From Bacillota bacterium (GTDB lineage Bacteria > Bacillota > Bacilli > Paenibacillales > Paenibacillaceae), in assembly GCA_023433615.1 (NCBI GenBank), contig JAEZCJ010000038.1, forward strand, positions 1 through 42,200: DNA of 42,200 nucleotides, in the 5' to 3' direction. This document shows, piece after piece, positions 30,866 to 41,878 of this stretch (its first letter is position 1; the number at the start of each line of letters is the position of its first letter). A program made the position numbers and the translations under genes. The notes under the pieces are model-generated. The model was not told the origin of the DNA and did no database searches. It saw only the letters and a program-made list of their open reading frames with translations.

Positions 30866-31792
30866 TCAGACCCACTTCCTTAGGAATGCGATGGCCTCTT
30901 CGCGCATCCCCGGCGTTTCCTCGTGACCGGCTTCCGGATATCGCGACAGCTGCCAGCGATCCCCTGCTCCTGCCGCCTCATAAGCCGCTCGAAGCGCTCG
31001 ATCGATTCGGTCCAGCCCCGCCTTCGGCGTAAAACGATCCCGCTCGCCGGCCAGACTGAGATGGGCGCGCGGCACGATCAACGCATTGATCTCGGCCGAC
31101 GTAAAGTGGTTGAGCAGATCCGGCACGAAATAGTAGAGATTATGCCCGTCCATGTCGCCGGTCTCGCGCAGCGCATCGTAGTCGCTGAGACAGCATAAGT
31201 CGACCGTCGCGCGAATGCGCTCGTCGAGCGCTGCCAGCCACCAGGACATCGTGCTGCCCATCGACATGCCGAGCGTGGCGATCCGATTCGTATCGACGTC
31301 CGGTCTCGCAGCCGCGTAATCCAATGCCCGCAGCGCATCGAATACCATCATGCCCCACATGACGCGTCCGCGCCAGAGCAGGTCCTTGAAGATATGCGAT
31401 TCCTTGCGCGTGCTCCGTTCCCCGAACGCCCAATGGTCGATCGCGAGTACCGCATAGCCTGCGCGGCACAGCGCCTCGGCATACGGCGGCTGCTGGAGAT
31501 AAGAAGCGCCTTGCAGCGCCTCGTCCTTGCCGACCTTGTAGAACCCGCCATGCGAATGGTTATAGATGACGAGCGGCAGCTTGCCTTCAGCGCCGCGCGG
31601 CTTGATATAGTAGGCCGGCACCGGCTCTTCGTCATTCAGCATTAGCCGCAGCTTCTCGAGCTGTCCGTATTCCAGTTCGGTGCGGGAGACGAGCTCTGCC
31701 TGCACGGCCCCTTCCCGTGCCGGCAGCTTGCCCAGCAGCCGGTAGAGCTCCGCGCGCCGTTCGCGCTGCGTTTCCATCGATTGCTCGTTCAA
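30866..31792 (-). CDS. Alpha/beta-hydrolase (dienelactone hydrolase/esterase-like)
   Basis: A 308-residue predicted serine hydrolase. The nucleophile elbow is GMSMGST, the oxyanion segment is VIYNHSHGGFYK, and Asp in AGERDRFTP and His in YPEAGHEE complete a plausible triad. No signal peptide. The start is TTG 31792 because TTAGGAGGG lies six bases upstream and the ATG in that spacer is out of frame and stops at once. It sits between clpC and radA and is coupled to radA; Bacillus has no gene here. The substrate is unknown. Confidence 0.85.
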   Translation of the reverse strand: MNEQSMETQRERRAELYRLLGKLPAREGAVQAELVSRTELEYGQLEKLRLMLNDEEPVPAYYIKPRGAEGKLPLVIYNHSHGGFYKVGKDEALQGASYLQQPPYAEALCRAGYAVLAIDHWAFGERSTRKESHIFKDLLWRGRVMWGMMVFDALRALDYAAARPDVDTNRIATLGMSMGSTMSWWLAALDERIRATVDLCCLSDYDALRETGDMDGHNLYYFVPDLLNHFTSAEINALIVPRAHLSLAGERDRFTPKAGLDRIDRALRAAYEAAGAGDRWQLSRYPEAGHEETPGMREEAIAFLRKWV

Positions 31793-31851
31793 TGCATACC
31801 CTCCTAACGTGAATTGCCGCAATGCCTCCAGTGTAACACGTCCCGTCAACG

Positions 31852-31897
31852 ACGAGAATCCCCGCCTCCGCAGCATGCGGAAATCGGGGATTCTCGT
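31852..31897 (-). terminator. Long stem-loop after clpC, no U-tract
   Basis: A perfect 13-bp outer stem ACGAGAATCCCCG/CGGGGATTCTCGT encloses an inner hairpin CCGCATGCTGCGG. On the minus strand no U-run follows (next bases CGTTGACGGG). It lies about 26 bases after the clpC stop and before the hydrolase gene. Confidence 0.65.
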
Positions 31898-31923
31898 GTA
31901 ATATTGCGCGGAATGCGTTCGGC

Positions 31924-34383
<2,460 letters not shown>

Positions 34384-34385
34384 GT

Positions 34386-35462
34386 TCATACACCTCCGTT
34401 ATCCGATGTGGTTATCTGCCGGCGGATCAATTCCGCGCGGCGTATGTCACGCTGCTCCGGGTTCATGGCTTCGTTGAATGCCTGTTGGAGGAACCCGGGC
34501 TGCGTCATGACCATCAATTCGTTCATGATCCGCTGCGGCACGTTCTGGATAATGCCCAGATCAATGCCGAGCCGGACATCCGAGAGCCGCTGCGCGGCTT
34601 CCTTGGAATCCATAATCGATGCATGCGACAGAATCCCGTACGAACGGCATACCCGATCCTCGACCCGCACCGGCGAATCCGTCATCAGTCGTTCTCTCGC
34701 GGCCTTCTCATGCTCGATGATCTGCCGTGCGACGCTATGCAGATTATCGATGATCTCTTCTTCCGACTGGCCGAGCGTGATCTGATTCGAGATCTGGAAC
34801 AGATTGCCCACCGCTTCGCTGCCTTCGCCATACAGGCCGCGCACGGCCAGACCGACCTGCGTGATCGCGGACAGAATCCGGTTAATCTGCTGCGTCATGA
34901 CGAGAGCAGGCAGATGCATCATGACCGAGGCGCGTATGCCGGTTCCGACATTCGTCGGACAGCTCGTCAGGTACCCGCGCTTCTCGTCGAAGGCATAATC
35001 CACTTCTTCCTCGAACGCATCGTCGATCCGGTCAGCCAGCGTCCATGCTTCCTTGATCTGAAAGCCCGAGGACAAGCATTGGATGCGGAGATGGTCTTCC
35101 TCGTTGATCATGATGCTGATCGATTCGCTCTCATCGAGCAAGAGCGCGCCGCTCCGAGACTCGCTCGCAAGCCCCGGACTGATCAAGTGCTTCTCGACGA
35201 GCACCTTCTTCTCCAGCTCGCTGAGTTCGGCAAGTAAGAATATATCGAAATTCCCGATCGCGTTCAGCCGATCCGATCGGGCTACCCCGATCAGCTGCTC
35301 CATCACTTCGCGCGATTGCTGATTCGTCGCAAGCATCGGAAACGGATGGTGGCTGACGTTACGCGCAATCCGAATTCGGCTGCTGATCACGATATCGGAA
35401 TCGGGACCGTCATGTCTCATCCACTCGCTGAGCGCTTCGCGGGCAAACCGCCTCTTCTCCAT
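34386..35462 (-). CDS. mcsB: Protein-arginine kinase McsB
   Basis: A 358-residue phosphagen-kinase-fold enzyme that phosphorylates arginines and marks proteins for ClpCP. SSRIRIARN is the ATP-binding arginine segment, and INEEDHLRI (119-127) and SCPTNVGTGIRASV (Cys168) are catalytic loops. The C-terminal part completes the kinase domain. The start is ATG 35462, with AGGAGGTG six bases upstream; the in-frame GTG three codons earlier lies in that signal. It is 30 bp after mcsA, whose product activates it. Confidence 0.95.
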   Translation of the reverse strand: MEKRRFAREALSEWMRHDGPDSDIVISSRIRIARNVSHHPFPMLATNQQSREVMEQLIGVARSDRLNAIGNFDIFLLAELSELEKKVLVEKHLISPGLASESRSGALLLDESESISIMINEEDHLRIQCLSSGFQIKEAWTLADRIDDAFEEEVDYAFDEKRGYLTSCPTNVGTGIRASVMMHLPALVMTQQINRILSAITQVGLAVRGLYGEGSEAVGNLFQISNQITLGQSEEEIIDNLHSVARQIIEHEKAARERLMTDSPVRVEDRVCRSYGILSHASIMDSKEAAQRLSDVRLGIDLGIIQNVPQRIMNELMVMTQPGFLQQAFNEAMNPEQRDIRRAELIRRQITTSDNGGV

Positions 35463-35492
35463 TCCGTGCACCTCCTCGTGCGCTAATCGACA

Positions 35493-36008
35493 TCATGCCT
35501 CCAGCCTTCGTTCCAGCTCCCGAATGCGGTCGCGAATATGCGCCGCATCCTCGAATTCCTCGCGCTCGATATGATCCTGAAGCTCTCGCTTCAGCTGCTC
35601 GATCTCGCGACGAGATTGGATCTGTTCGCCTGTGCGCTTCGGCACCTTGCCTACATGGCCCGTGTTGCCGTGCACGCGCCGGAACAGCGGATCCAGCTTC
35701 TTGTCGAAGAACTTGTAGCATGAGCTGCAGCCGAAGCGTCCGATCTTGCTGAACTGGCCGTAGGTCAGGCCGCATTCCTCGCATCTGGCATGCTCGAGCT
35801 TGGCACCCAGTCCCTTGCCTCCGGCCGGCTCAAAATCGAGCAGTCCGGACAACAGGCTGTGTATGGAAAAGCCGTTCGGCGTTCCCGGAATCATCTCGCC
35901 CTTCTCGCGGGCACAGGATTCGCAAATATGGAACTCCGTCTTCTCGCCGTTCACGATCTTCGTAAAATGCAGCGTCGCGGGCTTCTTCCCGCATTCCTGA
36001 CAGAGCAT
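35493..36008 (-). CDS. mcsA: McsB activator McsA (zinc-finger, UVR motif)
   Basis: A 171-residue protein with four CxxC pairs (Cys3/6, 29/32, 76/79, 94/97) forming two zinc-binding modules, and a C-terminal UVR motif (EQLKRELQDHIEREEFEDAA) that contacts partner proteins. It stimulates McsB and modulates CtsR. ATG 36008 follows GGAAGGGGGCAAGCG. It is the second gene of the ctsR operon. Confidence 0.93.
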   Translation of the reverse strand: MLCQECGKKPATLHFTKIVNGEKTEFHICESCAREKGEMIPGTPNGFSIHSLLSGLLDFEPAGGKGLGAKLEHARCEECGLTYGQFSKIGRFGCSSCYKFFDKKLDPLFRRVHGNTGHVGKVPKRTGEQIQSRREIEQLKRELQDHIEREEFEDAAHIRDRIRELERRLEA

Positions 36009-36057
36009 GCAACGCTTGCCCCCTTCCGCCGTGTAAAAGGTAATCCGATCGATCCCA

Positions 36058-36522
36058 TCAACTGCGCGTCAGCAATGCGATCAGCATCGCCTTCAGCAAT
36101 CGGGCTCTTAGTTCATCCCGCAGCGGAAGCTTGATCGCAATCACGTCGCGAGATACGGCAGCCCGCAGCAGATTGGCTTCGCGCCGCTCGATCATCCCTG
36201 CTTCCTCGAGCTGATAGATCAGCCCTTCGGCAGCCTGTTGATCGACGCGGTCCCCGATCGTCTGGTGAATATGCGTCTGAATCGCCCTCAGCTTGGGAAG
36301 CTCCACCCGTTGAATGCGGATGTAGCCGCCTCCGCCGCGCTTGCTCTCGACAACGTACCCCTTCTCCAGCGTGAACCGCGTGCTGATCACGTAGTTAATC
36401 TGGGACGGTACGCAGGAGAACTTGTCGGCTAATTCGTTGCGCTGAATTTCGACGGCCCCTTCCGAGCTTTCCTGAAGCATCTGCTTCAAATAATGCTCAA
36501 TGAGATCGGAAATGTTGCGCAT
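36058..36522 (-). CDS. ctsR: Heat-shock transcription repressor CtsR
   Basis: A 154-residue dimeric repressor of clp genes. The winged helix-turn-helix is NELADKFSCVPSQINYVIST, and the Gly-rich thermosensor wing SKRGGGGYIRI is intact. The C-terminal half is the dimerisation and McsB-target domain. ATG 36522 follows GGGAGGTTGTGAGG. It leads the operon and is preceded by a perfect CtsR box, so autoregulation is expected. Confidence 0.95.
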   Translation of the reverse strand: MRNISDLIEHYLKQMLQESSEGAVEIQRNELADKFSCVPSQINYVISTRFTLEKGYVVESKRGGGGYIRIQRVELPKLRAIQTHIHQTIGDRVDQQAAEGLIYQLEEAGMIERREANLLRAAVSRDVIAIKLPLRDELRARLLKAMLIALLTRS

Positions 36523-36586
36523 TCCTCACAACCTCCCCAGGGTGCTCTGACAACGGTTATCCAGTTGGCCGAATATCCCGCTTGAC

Positions 36587-36603
36587 TTTGACTTTCTTTG
36601 ACT
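36587..36603 (-). promoter_or_regulatory. CtsR operator
   Basis: On the minus strand AGTCAAAGAAAGTCAAA fits the heptad direct-repeat CtsR box (RGTCAAANANRGTCAAA) exactly. It lies just downstream of the -10, covering the transcription start of ctsR. Confidence 0.93.
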
Positions 36604-36611
36604 TATAAATA

Positions 36612-36639
36612 ATTATACGCAAATTCAGATAAACGTCAA
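36612..36639 (-). promoter_or_regulatory. SigA-type promoter of the ctsR operon
   Basis: On the minus strand TTGACG (36634-36639) is separated by 16 bases from TATAAT (36612-36617), directly upstream of the CtsR box. Confidence 0.85.
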
Positions 36640-36676
36640 GCGGCCGATTCGGCTAAACGACTAAGCGTTCCCTTTC

Positions 36677-37810
36677 CTATTGAGCAATCGAATTAAGGAT
36701 TTGCACATCGAATTTCGGCTCAATCGACATGCGCGGATAGTCCTTTCGCCAGTCCACCGATCTCCAGAGACTGGGGTGCAGGGAGTAAATCTTCCTTCCA
36801 ATACCGAGAACATCCGAATTTGCTTTCTGTATCGTTTCGATCGTCGACTCCGCCCTTTCCTCCAGATAACGAATCAATTTCTGTTCCAATCGATTCACGT
36901 CATCCGGTTTCAGATTCACGCCATACTGCCCGAATTTATACACGTTGACCTTCAGTTTGACATTAACGGTAGCCTTCGGCAATCCATCGGCTCCCGATTG
37001 AATCGAAATCCTCGCCCCCCCTTTTTTGATGCTTAAGGCGAACTCTGCATCGTGTATTTGCCCGGTTAGCAATTGTTGTCCCGTGCCTGACTTGGTACGT
37101 CCGCCGACCTTGTGCTTATTGAAGTCTTCTCCCAATAGTAACATCAGGGTCTGGACTTGTTCCTTGCTGAGCTTCTCCTCTGCCTTCTCTCCTTGCCGGA
37201 ATAATAGAGCGCCGCTGAATTGGAGCTCTGAACCGGAATGCTTGATCAGGGGCAATGCAATGTCTTCCAAAGGTTCTTGCTTAGATAGTATGAAATGCAT
37301 CATGGAAACGTTAGGCAATATCCGGTTCGCTTCCAAATTCAGAATGAATTGATTCAACGTTTCCGTAAAATCGCCTTTGCTAAACGATTGGGTTTCCATG
37401 AGTTTCGCTATCGATCCTTCATATATAACCACTGGAGTGTTGATCGACGAATAAGGAGCATGCAGCAAAAAGGATAACTGTTCGATCGGATCGCGGGAAG
37501 CAAAGGCTTCGCTTAATAAATAGATTCGATTATGGATACCCATGAACGGACCTGCAGAAAAGTAATCTCCTTGACCAACCGCCTCGACAACGCTTGGTCC
37601 TTTGAGCAGCGTCGACTCGGATTTGGGGTCACCTTCTCCTTGTCCCGCCTTTTTAAGTACGGTAACGATGTATGTGAGAAGGATCTCGCCGCTCTTCTCG
37701 TCCACATCCGCACATGCAACGTCAACTAAGTGGAGATTGCGCAGCGGCTTTTGATCCCAGCAGCCGGCACAGATCGGCAACAATAAGAGTACGACCACCG
37801 CTCTCTTCAT
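36677..37810 (-). CDS. gerAC: Spore germination receptor lipoprotein, GerAC family
   Basis: The 377-residue C subunit of a germinant receptor, anchored on the outer face of the inner spore membrane. The N-terminal signal ends in a lipobox with lipidated Cys17 (LLPICAGCWDQ), and the WDQ/RNLHLVDVACADVD start of the GerAC fold follows. The start is ATG 37810, four bases into the gerAB stop, with AAAGGCGGCAGTGCG upstream. A long in-frame extension upstream lies inside gerAB and is not real. Last gene of gerAA-AB-AC. Confidence 0.93.
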   Translation of the reverse strand: MKRAVVVLLLLPICAGCWDQKPLRNLHLVDVACADVDEKSGEILLTYIVTVLKKAGQGEGDPKSESTLLKGPSVVEAVGQGDYFSAGPFMGIHNRIYLLSEAFASRDPIEQLSFLLHAPYSSINTPVVIYEGSIAKLMETQSFSKGDFTETLNQFILNLEANRILPNVSMMHFILSKQEPLEDIALPLIKHSGSELQFSGALLFRQGEKAEEKLSKEQVQTLMLLLGEDFNKHKVGGRTKSGTGQQLLTGQIHDAEFALSIKKGGARISIQSGADGLPKATVNVKLKVNVYKFGQYGVNLKPDDVNRLEQKLIRYLEERAESTIETIQKANSDVLGIGRKIYSLHPSLWRSVDWRKDYPRMSIEPKFDVQILNSIAQ

Positions 37811-38904
37811 CGCACTGCCGCCTTTCCTCGCGCTAACGAGACAAGCAGCAGAATGGACGGAGCACCGGCAATAATAAGAATGCTGTATGTATTGTGATAT
37901 TCGGCGAATCCCGTTATTGTCCGGCGGTCGGAGAACCATACCCCCGCAACAAAGCACACGGATGCTAATATCCACACGAGCATCGCATGGTTTCGGAATT
38001 TCTTCCCCAAGGCGGATGCCAGAAATCGGGACGATAAAAACAGATAGACATAGATGGTAACCAAAACCATGGATAACCAAATGGTCATAAATATAATATC
38101 CAAATTTTGTACAATAGGCCATTTGAATTGACGGAGAATGAACACCATCGGCTCGGTAACGAGATCCAACTGCGGTTCGCTGAAATTGTACAATACGATG
38201 ATCGAGATCAGCAAATAAAAGAGTGTCGTAACACCGTTCGCGATTGACATGCCGATTAGGATCTCCGCATTGTTATGCCTCTTGACGAAGGGGAACACGT
38301 ATAGAAGCAATTCATAACCTGCATAAGCCCAAAAAGACGGAATAGCATCATGCAAGATAGGACCGATTCCATGGGCGCCGATCGGCGCAAAATGAAGCCA
38401 TTCCCCCACCCCCGCACCGCTGATTCCGATGATCGCAACACATACCGCAAACATCAAAATGCACGTTTCCGTAATGACGGCTATAGACCGGAGCGAAGAG
38501 GAAGCTATATATGCAGCGGGTGCAACCAGGATTGCAATAATTGCAAGCCATGGGGTTTTAAATAGCACCCAGCGGCTAACGAAATCCGCATACGACACGA
38601 GAACCATAAGAGACGACTCGATAAAAAACAAAGCGAATACGATGTTTACGATAAAGCCAAGCCGTTTGCCTACAATTTCAAAAATGTATTGGGGGAACGG
38701 GCGGTTCTCATATCTCTTACCCAATAGGTACACAATGAAAATCAACAATTGAGCGATTAGCCCCCCGAGAAGGATGGACATCCATGAGTCAAATCCGGAA
38801 TTGCGGGATTCCTCATAGGGGATCGTAAGCACTTTGACACCTACCTGAGTAAGAATAACCAGGCAGATTAGCTGCTTAATGGAGATATCTCTTAGATGAA
38901 TCAT
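37807..38904 (-). CDS. gerAB: Spore germination receptor permease subunit, GerAB family
   Basis: A 365-residue polytopic protein of the APC-type spore permease family with about ten hydrophobic spans. The B subunit forms the germinant-binding pocket. MIHLRDISIKQLICLVILTQ and IPSFWAYAGYELLLYVFPFV are typical. ATG 38904 abuts the gerAA stop, and its own stop overlaps gerAC, so all three are translated as a unit. Visibly more AT-rich than neighbouring genes. Confidence 0.93.
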   Translation of the reverse strand: MIHLRDISIKQLICLVILTQVGVKVLTIPYEESRNSGFDSWMSILLGGLIAQLLIFIVYLLGKRYENRPFPQYIFEIVGKRLGFIVNIVFALFFIESSLMVLVSYADFVSRWVLFKTPWLAIIAILVAPAAYIASSSLRSIAVITETCILMFAVCVAIIGISGAGVGEWLHFAPIGAHGIGPILHDAIPSFWAYAGYELLLYVFPFVKRHNNAEILIGMSIANGVTTLFYLLISIIVLYNFSEPQLDLVTEPMVFILRQFKWPIVQNLDIIFMTIWLSMVLVTIYVYLFLSSRFLASALGKKFRNHAMLVWILASVCFVAGVWFSDRRTITGFAEYHNTYSILIIAGAPSILLLVSLARGKAAVR

Positions 38905-40344
38905 TTATTTCAGCCCCTTTGGAGACCTGATTCTCACCTTGTCTTGCGCTAAGCTTTCCTTCGGACGCTCCTTTAAGCTCCTCAGCGGTCCCCTGAAAAT
39001 CGTGTCTCTGATTGAACCTCCTAGAATTCCCGAGTAAAAATACGGAATGCCCATGGTATTCAAGCGGGCCAAATGCGTAAGTATCAATAGAAAAGCAAGT
39101 TCCAAGCCGATATAGCCGAATAGCGCGCACAAAATAATCGTCGGGTACGCAAGCAATCGTGCTGAGGTTCTCATCTCATACACCGGGATAACGAAAGAAG
39201 CAATTGCCGTGAATGCTACTATGATCACCATCATATTGGAGATAAGATTGGACTGCACCACGACAGTACCAATTACGATGCCGCCTACGACTCCGATTGT
39301 CTGCCCGACCGGACTGGCAAGACGGATTGTCGCCTCCCGCAAGATTTCCAATGTCACCATCATACATATCGCTTCCATTACAGGAGGCATCGCAATATAT
39401 TTCATGGAGCTTTGCAGCGTAAGCGCGATTTCAAATGGAATAATGCGAGGATCGAACGTGACAAGAGCAACATAAGCGCCCGGCAAGGTGAAGGCAACAA
39501 TAAAGCAGACGATGCGAAGAAAACGAAAGGCGCTGCCAAACAACCAATCGATTTGGTAATCATCCGGGCTCTGAAAGAAAGTCCAGAAGGATACGGGAGC
39601 AATCACGCATTCCGGCGAACCGTCGGTCAAGATGGCTGCTTTTCCGTCCATCAGGTAAGACCTTACTCGGTCCGGTCTCTCCGTCACAAGAAGTTGAGGA
39701 AACAACGAGAACCAACTCTCTTGAATTTGCTCTTGTACAAATCCAGGCGATTCAACGTAGTCGATTGCGATGTTTCCGAGTCTTCCTTCAATCTCCTTTA
39801 CTACCTCTTCATTAATGACCGAACGCAAGTACAGCACAGCGACTTTCGTATTCGATCTGCGGCCGAGCTGATAGAACTTTACGACTAGATCAGGCGTAGC
39901 GACGAGTTTGCGCAACATATTCAGGTTCGTATTCATATCCTCGATCAAAGCGTGTTTCGATCCTCGCAACACCTTTTCGTTAACCGGGACGTTTACCGCA
40001 CGCTCCTTATGCTGGGCGGCTCCTAGCACGTACAGCTTCGTATGTCCTGCGATCTGCAGGACGATTTTCCCTTCGAGCAATGCATGCGAAGCCGCCGTCA
40101 GATGCTCCGTCTCGCTGTAGTCCAGAATGGATACGGCTTCCCGAATGCTTACGCCGGGTCTCTGAAGCAATGGGCGAATAATGTGCTCTTGTACAACGGC
40201 AAGCTCGATCATCGTGTCCAAATAAAATAAATGATACCGGCGCTCTCCTGCCTGTAACTCACTGGCTTTGAAGTCGGTGCTGTCGGATAACATGGCGCGC
40301 AGGGACTTCTCATTGTTATCTGAAGAAGATAGATCGAATTGCAT
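38905..40344 (-). CDS. gerAA: Spore germination receptor subunit, GerAA family
   Basis: The 479-residue A subunit. The N-terminal cytoplasmic domain (about 1-270) has the family's LRSVINEEVVKEIEGRL and DGKAAILTDGSP segments, and the C-terminal part holds four to six spans including FRFLRIVCFIVAFTLPGAY and ALTLQSSMKYIAMPPVMEAI. Receptor A subunits form oligomeric cation channels opened by germinants. ATG 40344 has AAGAGGGG upstream. The germinant cannot be inferred. I see no consensus promoter that I would assert; a sporulation sigma factor is expected. Confidence 0.94.
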   Translation of the reverse strand: MQFDLSSSDNNEKSLRAMLSDSTDFKASELQAGERRYHLFYLDTMIELAVVQEHIIRPLLQRPGVSIREAVSILDYSETEHLTAASHALLEGKIVLQIAGHTKLYVLGAAQHKERAVNVPVNEKVLRGSKHALIEDMNTNLNMLRKLVATPDLVVKFYQLGRRSNTKVAVLYLRSVINEEVVKEIEGRLGNIAIDYVESPGFVQEQIQESWFSLFPQLLVTERPDRVRSYLMDGKAAILTDGSPECVIAPVSFWTFFQSPDDYQIDWLFGSAFRFLRIVCFIVAFTLPGAYVALVTFDPRIIPFEIALTLQSSMKYIAMPPVMEAICMMVTLEILREATIRLASPVGQTIGVVGGIVIGTVVVQSNLISNMMVIIVAFTAIASFVIPVYEMRTSARLLAYPTIILCALFGYIGLELAFLLILTHLARLNTMGIPYFYSGILGGSIRDTIFRGPLRSLKERPKESLAQDKVRIRSPKGLK

Positions 40345-40469
40345 AAACCGTTTCCCCTCTTACCCGTGTCGGAAAGTTTCCCTTACGTTTCCCATAGACT
40401 CCTAACCTTATTCCGTTAGTGCCGGGCGCGCATGGCAGCAGGGGAACGAGGCCAGCCATGGCGGTCCAT

Positions 40470-40503
40470 ACAAAGAAAGACCGGCCATCGATATCGGCCG
40501 GTC
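40470..40503 (-). terminator. Intrinsic terminator of the YhcN-like/54-aa operon
   Basis: On the minus strand an 8-bp stem GACCGGCC/GGCCGGTC with a 9-base loop is followed by TTTCTTTG, just after the stop of the 54-aa gene. Confidence 0.85.
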
Positions 40504-40509
40504 ATCTCG

Positions 40510-40674
40510 CTATGGCGTATTCGTGCGGGACGGATCGCGCTCTTCTTCACGCGGTGCCATCTGCCGCTCATACTGCTCGCGCTTCTTCTTCAACTCGCCC
40601 TCATCGCCCGGCGCATTGATGACATCGACCAATGCCGTTGCCCAATCGACCGGCTGATCATCGGCGCCGTTCAT
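40510..40674 (-). CDS. Small charged protein (54 aa) coupled to the YhcN-like gene
   Basis: A 54-residue frame beginning MNGADDQPVDWATALVDVIN and continuing with a Lys/Glu/Arg-rich helix (ELKKKREQYERQM) to a polar tail. Its ATG overlaps the stop of the upstream lipoprotein gene as ATGA, and an intrinsic terminator directly follows its stop, so it is a plausible real gene of a two-gene operon. No signal peptide, cysteine or known motif is seen. Function unknown. Confidence 0.7.
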   Translation of the reverse strand: MNGADDQPVDWATALVDVINAPGDEGELKKKREQYERQMAPREEERDPSRTNTP

Positions 40675-41696
40675 CGCGCGGTTGCCGCTCGACCGCCGGC
40701 GTTCCGGCTCTTATTATTCGTGCCTTTACCGTTTGCTTTGGGCTCTTTGGCATGTTTAAGCACCATTGCCAGATCTTTAGCAAGCTTGTCGGTATTCTGC
40801 GTTTCGTTCCCGATCTCCAATTGCTGTTTGACGCGCTCCAGCGCTTTGATCGCTTGCGGATTGGTCACATGCAGGACGTGCTGCGCGCTCGATCCCGTGA
40901 CATTCCCGGCTTGCGTGCTCGCGCCTCGGCCCAAGCTCGTATCGCCGTCGATGCCGACGATGACCAGGCTGCCCAGTACAAGGGCGTCATTATATTCCTG
41001 CGATCTATCGTTCAAGCCCGTCATCATACCGTTACCGTTGCCGCGATTGCTTTGCGCACTCATCCGGCCGGATTGGCCGACGCTGTCCGACGTTCCCGCA
41101 CCGTTCGAGCGGATGCCGTTCATGCCGGTACCCATTCTGCCGGATTGGCCATTGTTATCATTGTTACCGTTGAATATGCCGGTGCCGAACAAGCCGCCGC
41201 GGTTATCGTTCGCGCCGTTGCCGAATATCCCGTTCCGACTGTAGTTATCTTCGTCGATACCGTTCATGATCCCCGTACCGAAAAGCCCGCCGCGTCCGTA
41301 GCCGTTGCCGGTCCCCATCCCCATGTCGTTACCGTTACGGTTGTTGTTCGTTCCGTTGCCGAACAAGCCGTTGCCGTTCATATTGTTCTCGTCGACGCCG
41401 TTCATGATCCCCGTACCGAAAAGCCCACCGCGTCCATTGCCAGTACCGTTGCCGTTAACGTTACCGTTGTCCATGGCGCGATAGTTGCGGTAATTGCTCG
41501 TGGCATCGCCGTTTCGCGTGCCCGTCATCGGATCGATCGCCGTGCCTCGGTTAGTGCTTCTTGCCTTCATGCTCGTATTCGTTCCGTTATTGCCCGTCGT
41601 GTCATTCCTGTTATTGTCGTTATTATTGCCGCAGCCCGAGAACACCAATGTCGACAGCCCGATGACGCACGCCAGCGAAATAGCCTTCAGATTCAA
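40671..41696 (-). CDS. YhcN/YlaJ-like spore lipoprotein with Asn/Gly-rich repeats
   Basis: A 341-residue predicted lipoprotein. The start is taken as TTG 41696 because GGGGGGT lies seven bases upstream; the in-frame ATG at 41714 has no ribosome site. The signal peptide ends with the lipobox VFSGC (Cys22). A long Asn/Gly-rich middle contains three RGGLFGTGI(M/F)NG units. The C-terminal part (ALVLGSLVIVGIDG, HVLHVTNPQAIKALERVKQQ) resembles the YhcN/YlaJ spore-lipoprotein fold. It probably acts in spore coat or membrane, by family analogy only. The low-complexity middle is longer than I would expect for the family. Confidence 0.8.
   Translation of the reverse strand: MNLKAISLACVIGLSTLVFSGCGNNNDNNRNDTTGNNGTNTSMKARSTNRGTAIDPMTGTRNGDATSNYRNYRAMDNGNVNGNGTGNGRGGLFGTGIMNGVDENNMNGNGLFGNGTNNNRNGNDMGMGTGNGYGRGGLFGTGIMNGIDEDNYSRNGIFGNGANDNRGGLFGTGIFNGNNDNNGQSGRMGTGMNGIRSNGAGTSDSVGQSGRMSAQSNRGNGNGMMTGLNDRSQEYNDALVLGSLVIVGIDGDTSLGRGASTQAGNVTGSSAQHVLHVTNPQAIKALERVKQQLEIGNETQNTDKLAKDLAMVLKHAKEPKANGKGTNNKSRNAGGRAATAR
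41165..41440 (-). repeat. In-gene repeats of the lipoprotein
   Basis: Two nearly identical DNA units (near 41261-41297 and 41399-41436, 138 bp or 46 codons apart) encode TGIMNG preceded by GRGGLFG. A third, more diverged unit lies near 41169-41203. The spacing keeps the frame. Confidence 0.75.
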
Positions 41697-41721
41697 GTAC
41701 CGTACCCCCCGCATTCGAATT

Positions 41722-41750
41722 TTGGTTCGTTGAAGAACCCTTACTATACT
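41722..41750 (+). promoter_or_regulatory. Possible promoter of the 45-aa gene
   Basis: TTGGTT (41722-41727) is separated by 17 bases from TATACT (41745-41750) on the plus strand. The following leader of about 120 bases has a GCCTGCC/GGCAGGC stem near 41793-41830. Confidence 0.5.
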
Positions 41751-41878
41751 GCGTCAAAATGCGATGCTCTAACGATGGGAGTTGAAGGGCCGCCTGCCAT
41801 GGGCCACCGTACATATTCGCGTCCCGGCAGGCCAATGCTATGCAGCACTCTCGCACTGGCTGGAGGTGAACGACAAGC

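Noticed and set aside
37811..38122. N-terminal extension of GerAC by 104 codons
   Set aside because: It lies within gerAB in another frame; the lipoprotein signal begins exactly at 37810 with a ribosome site.
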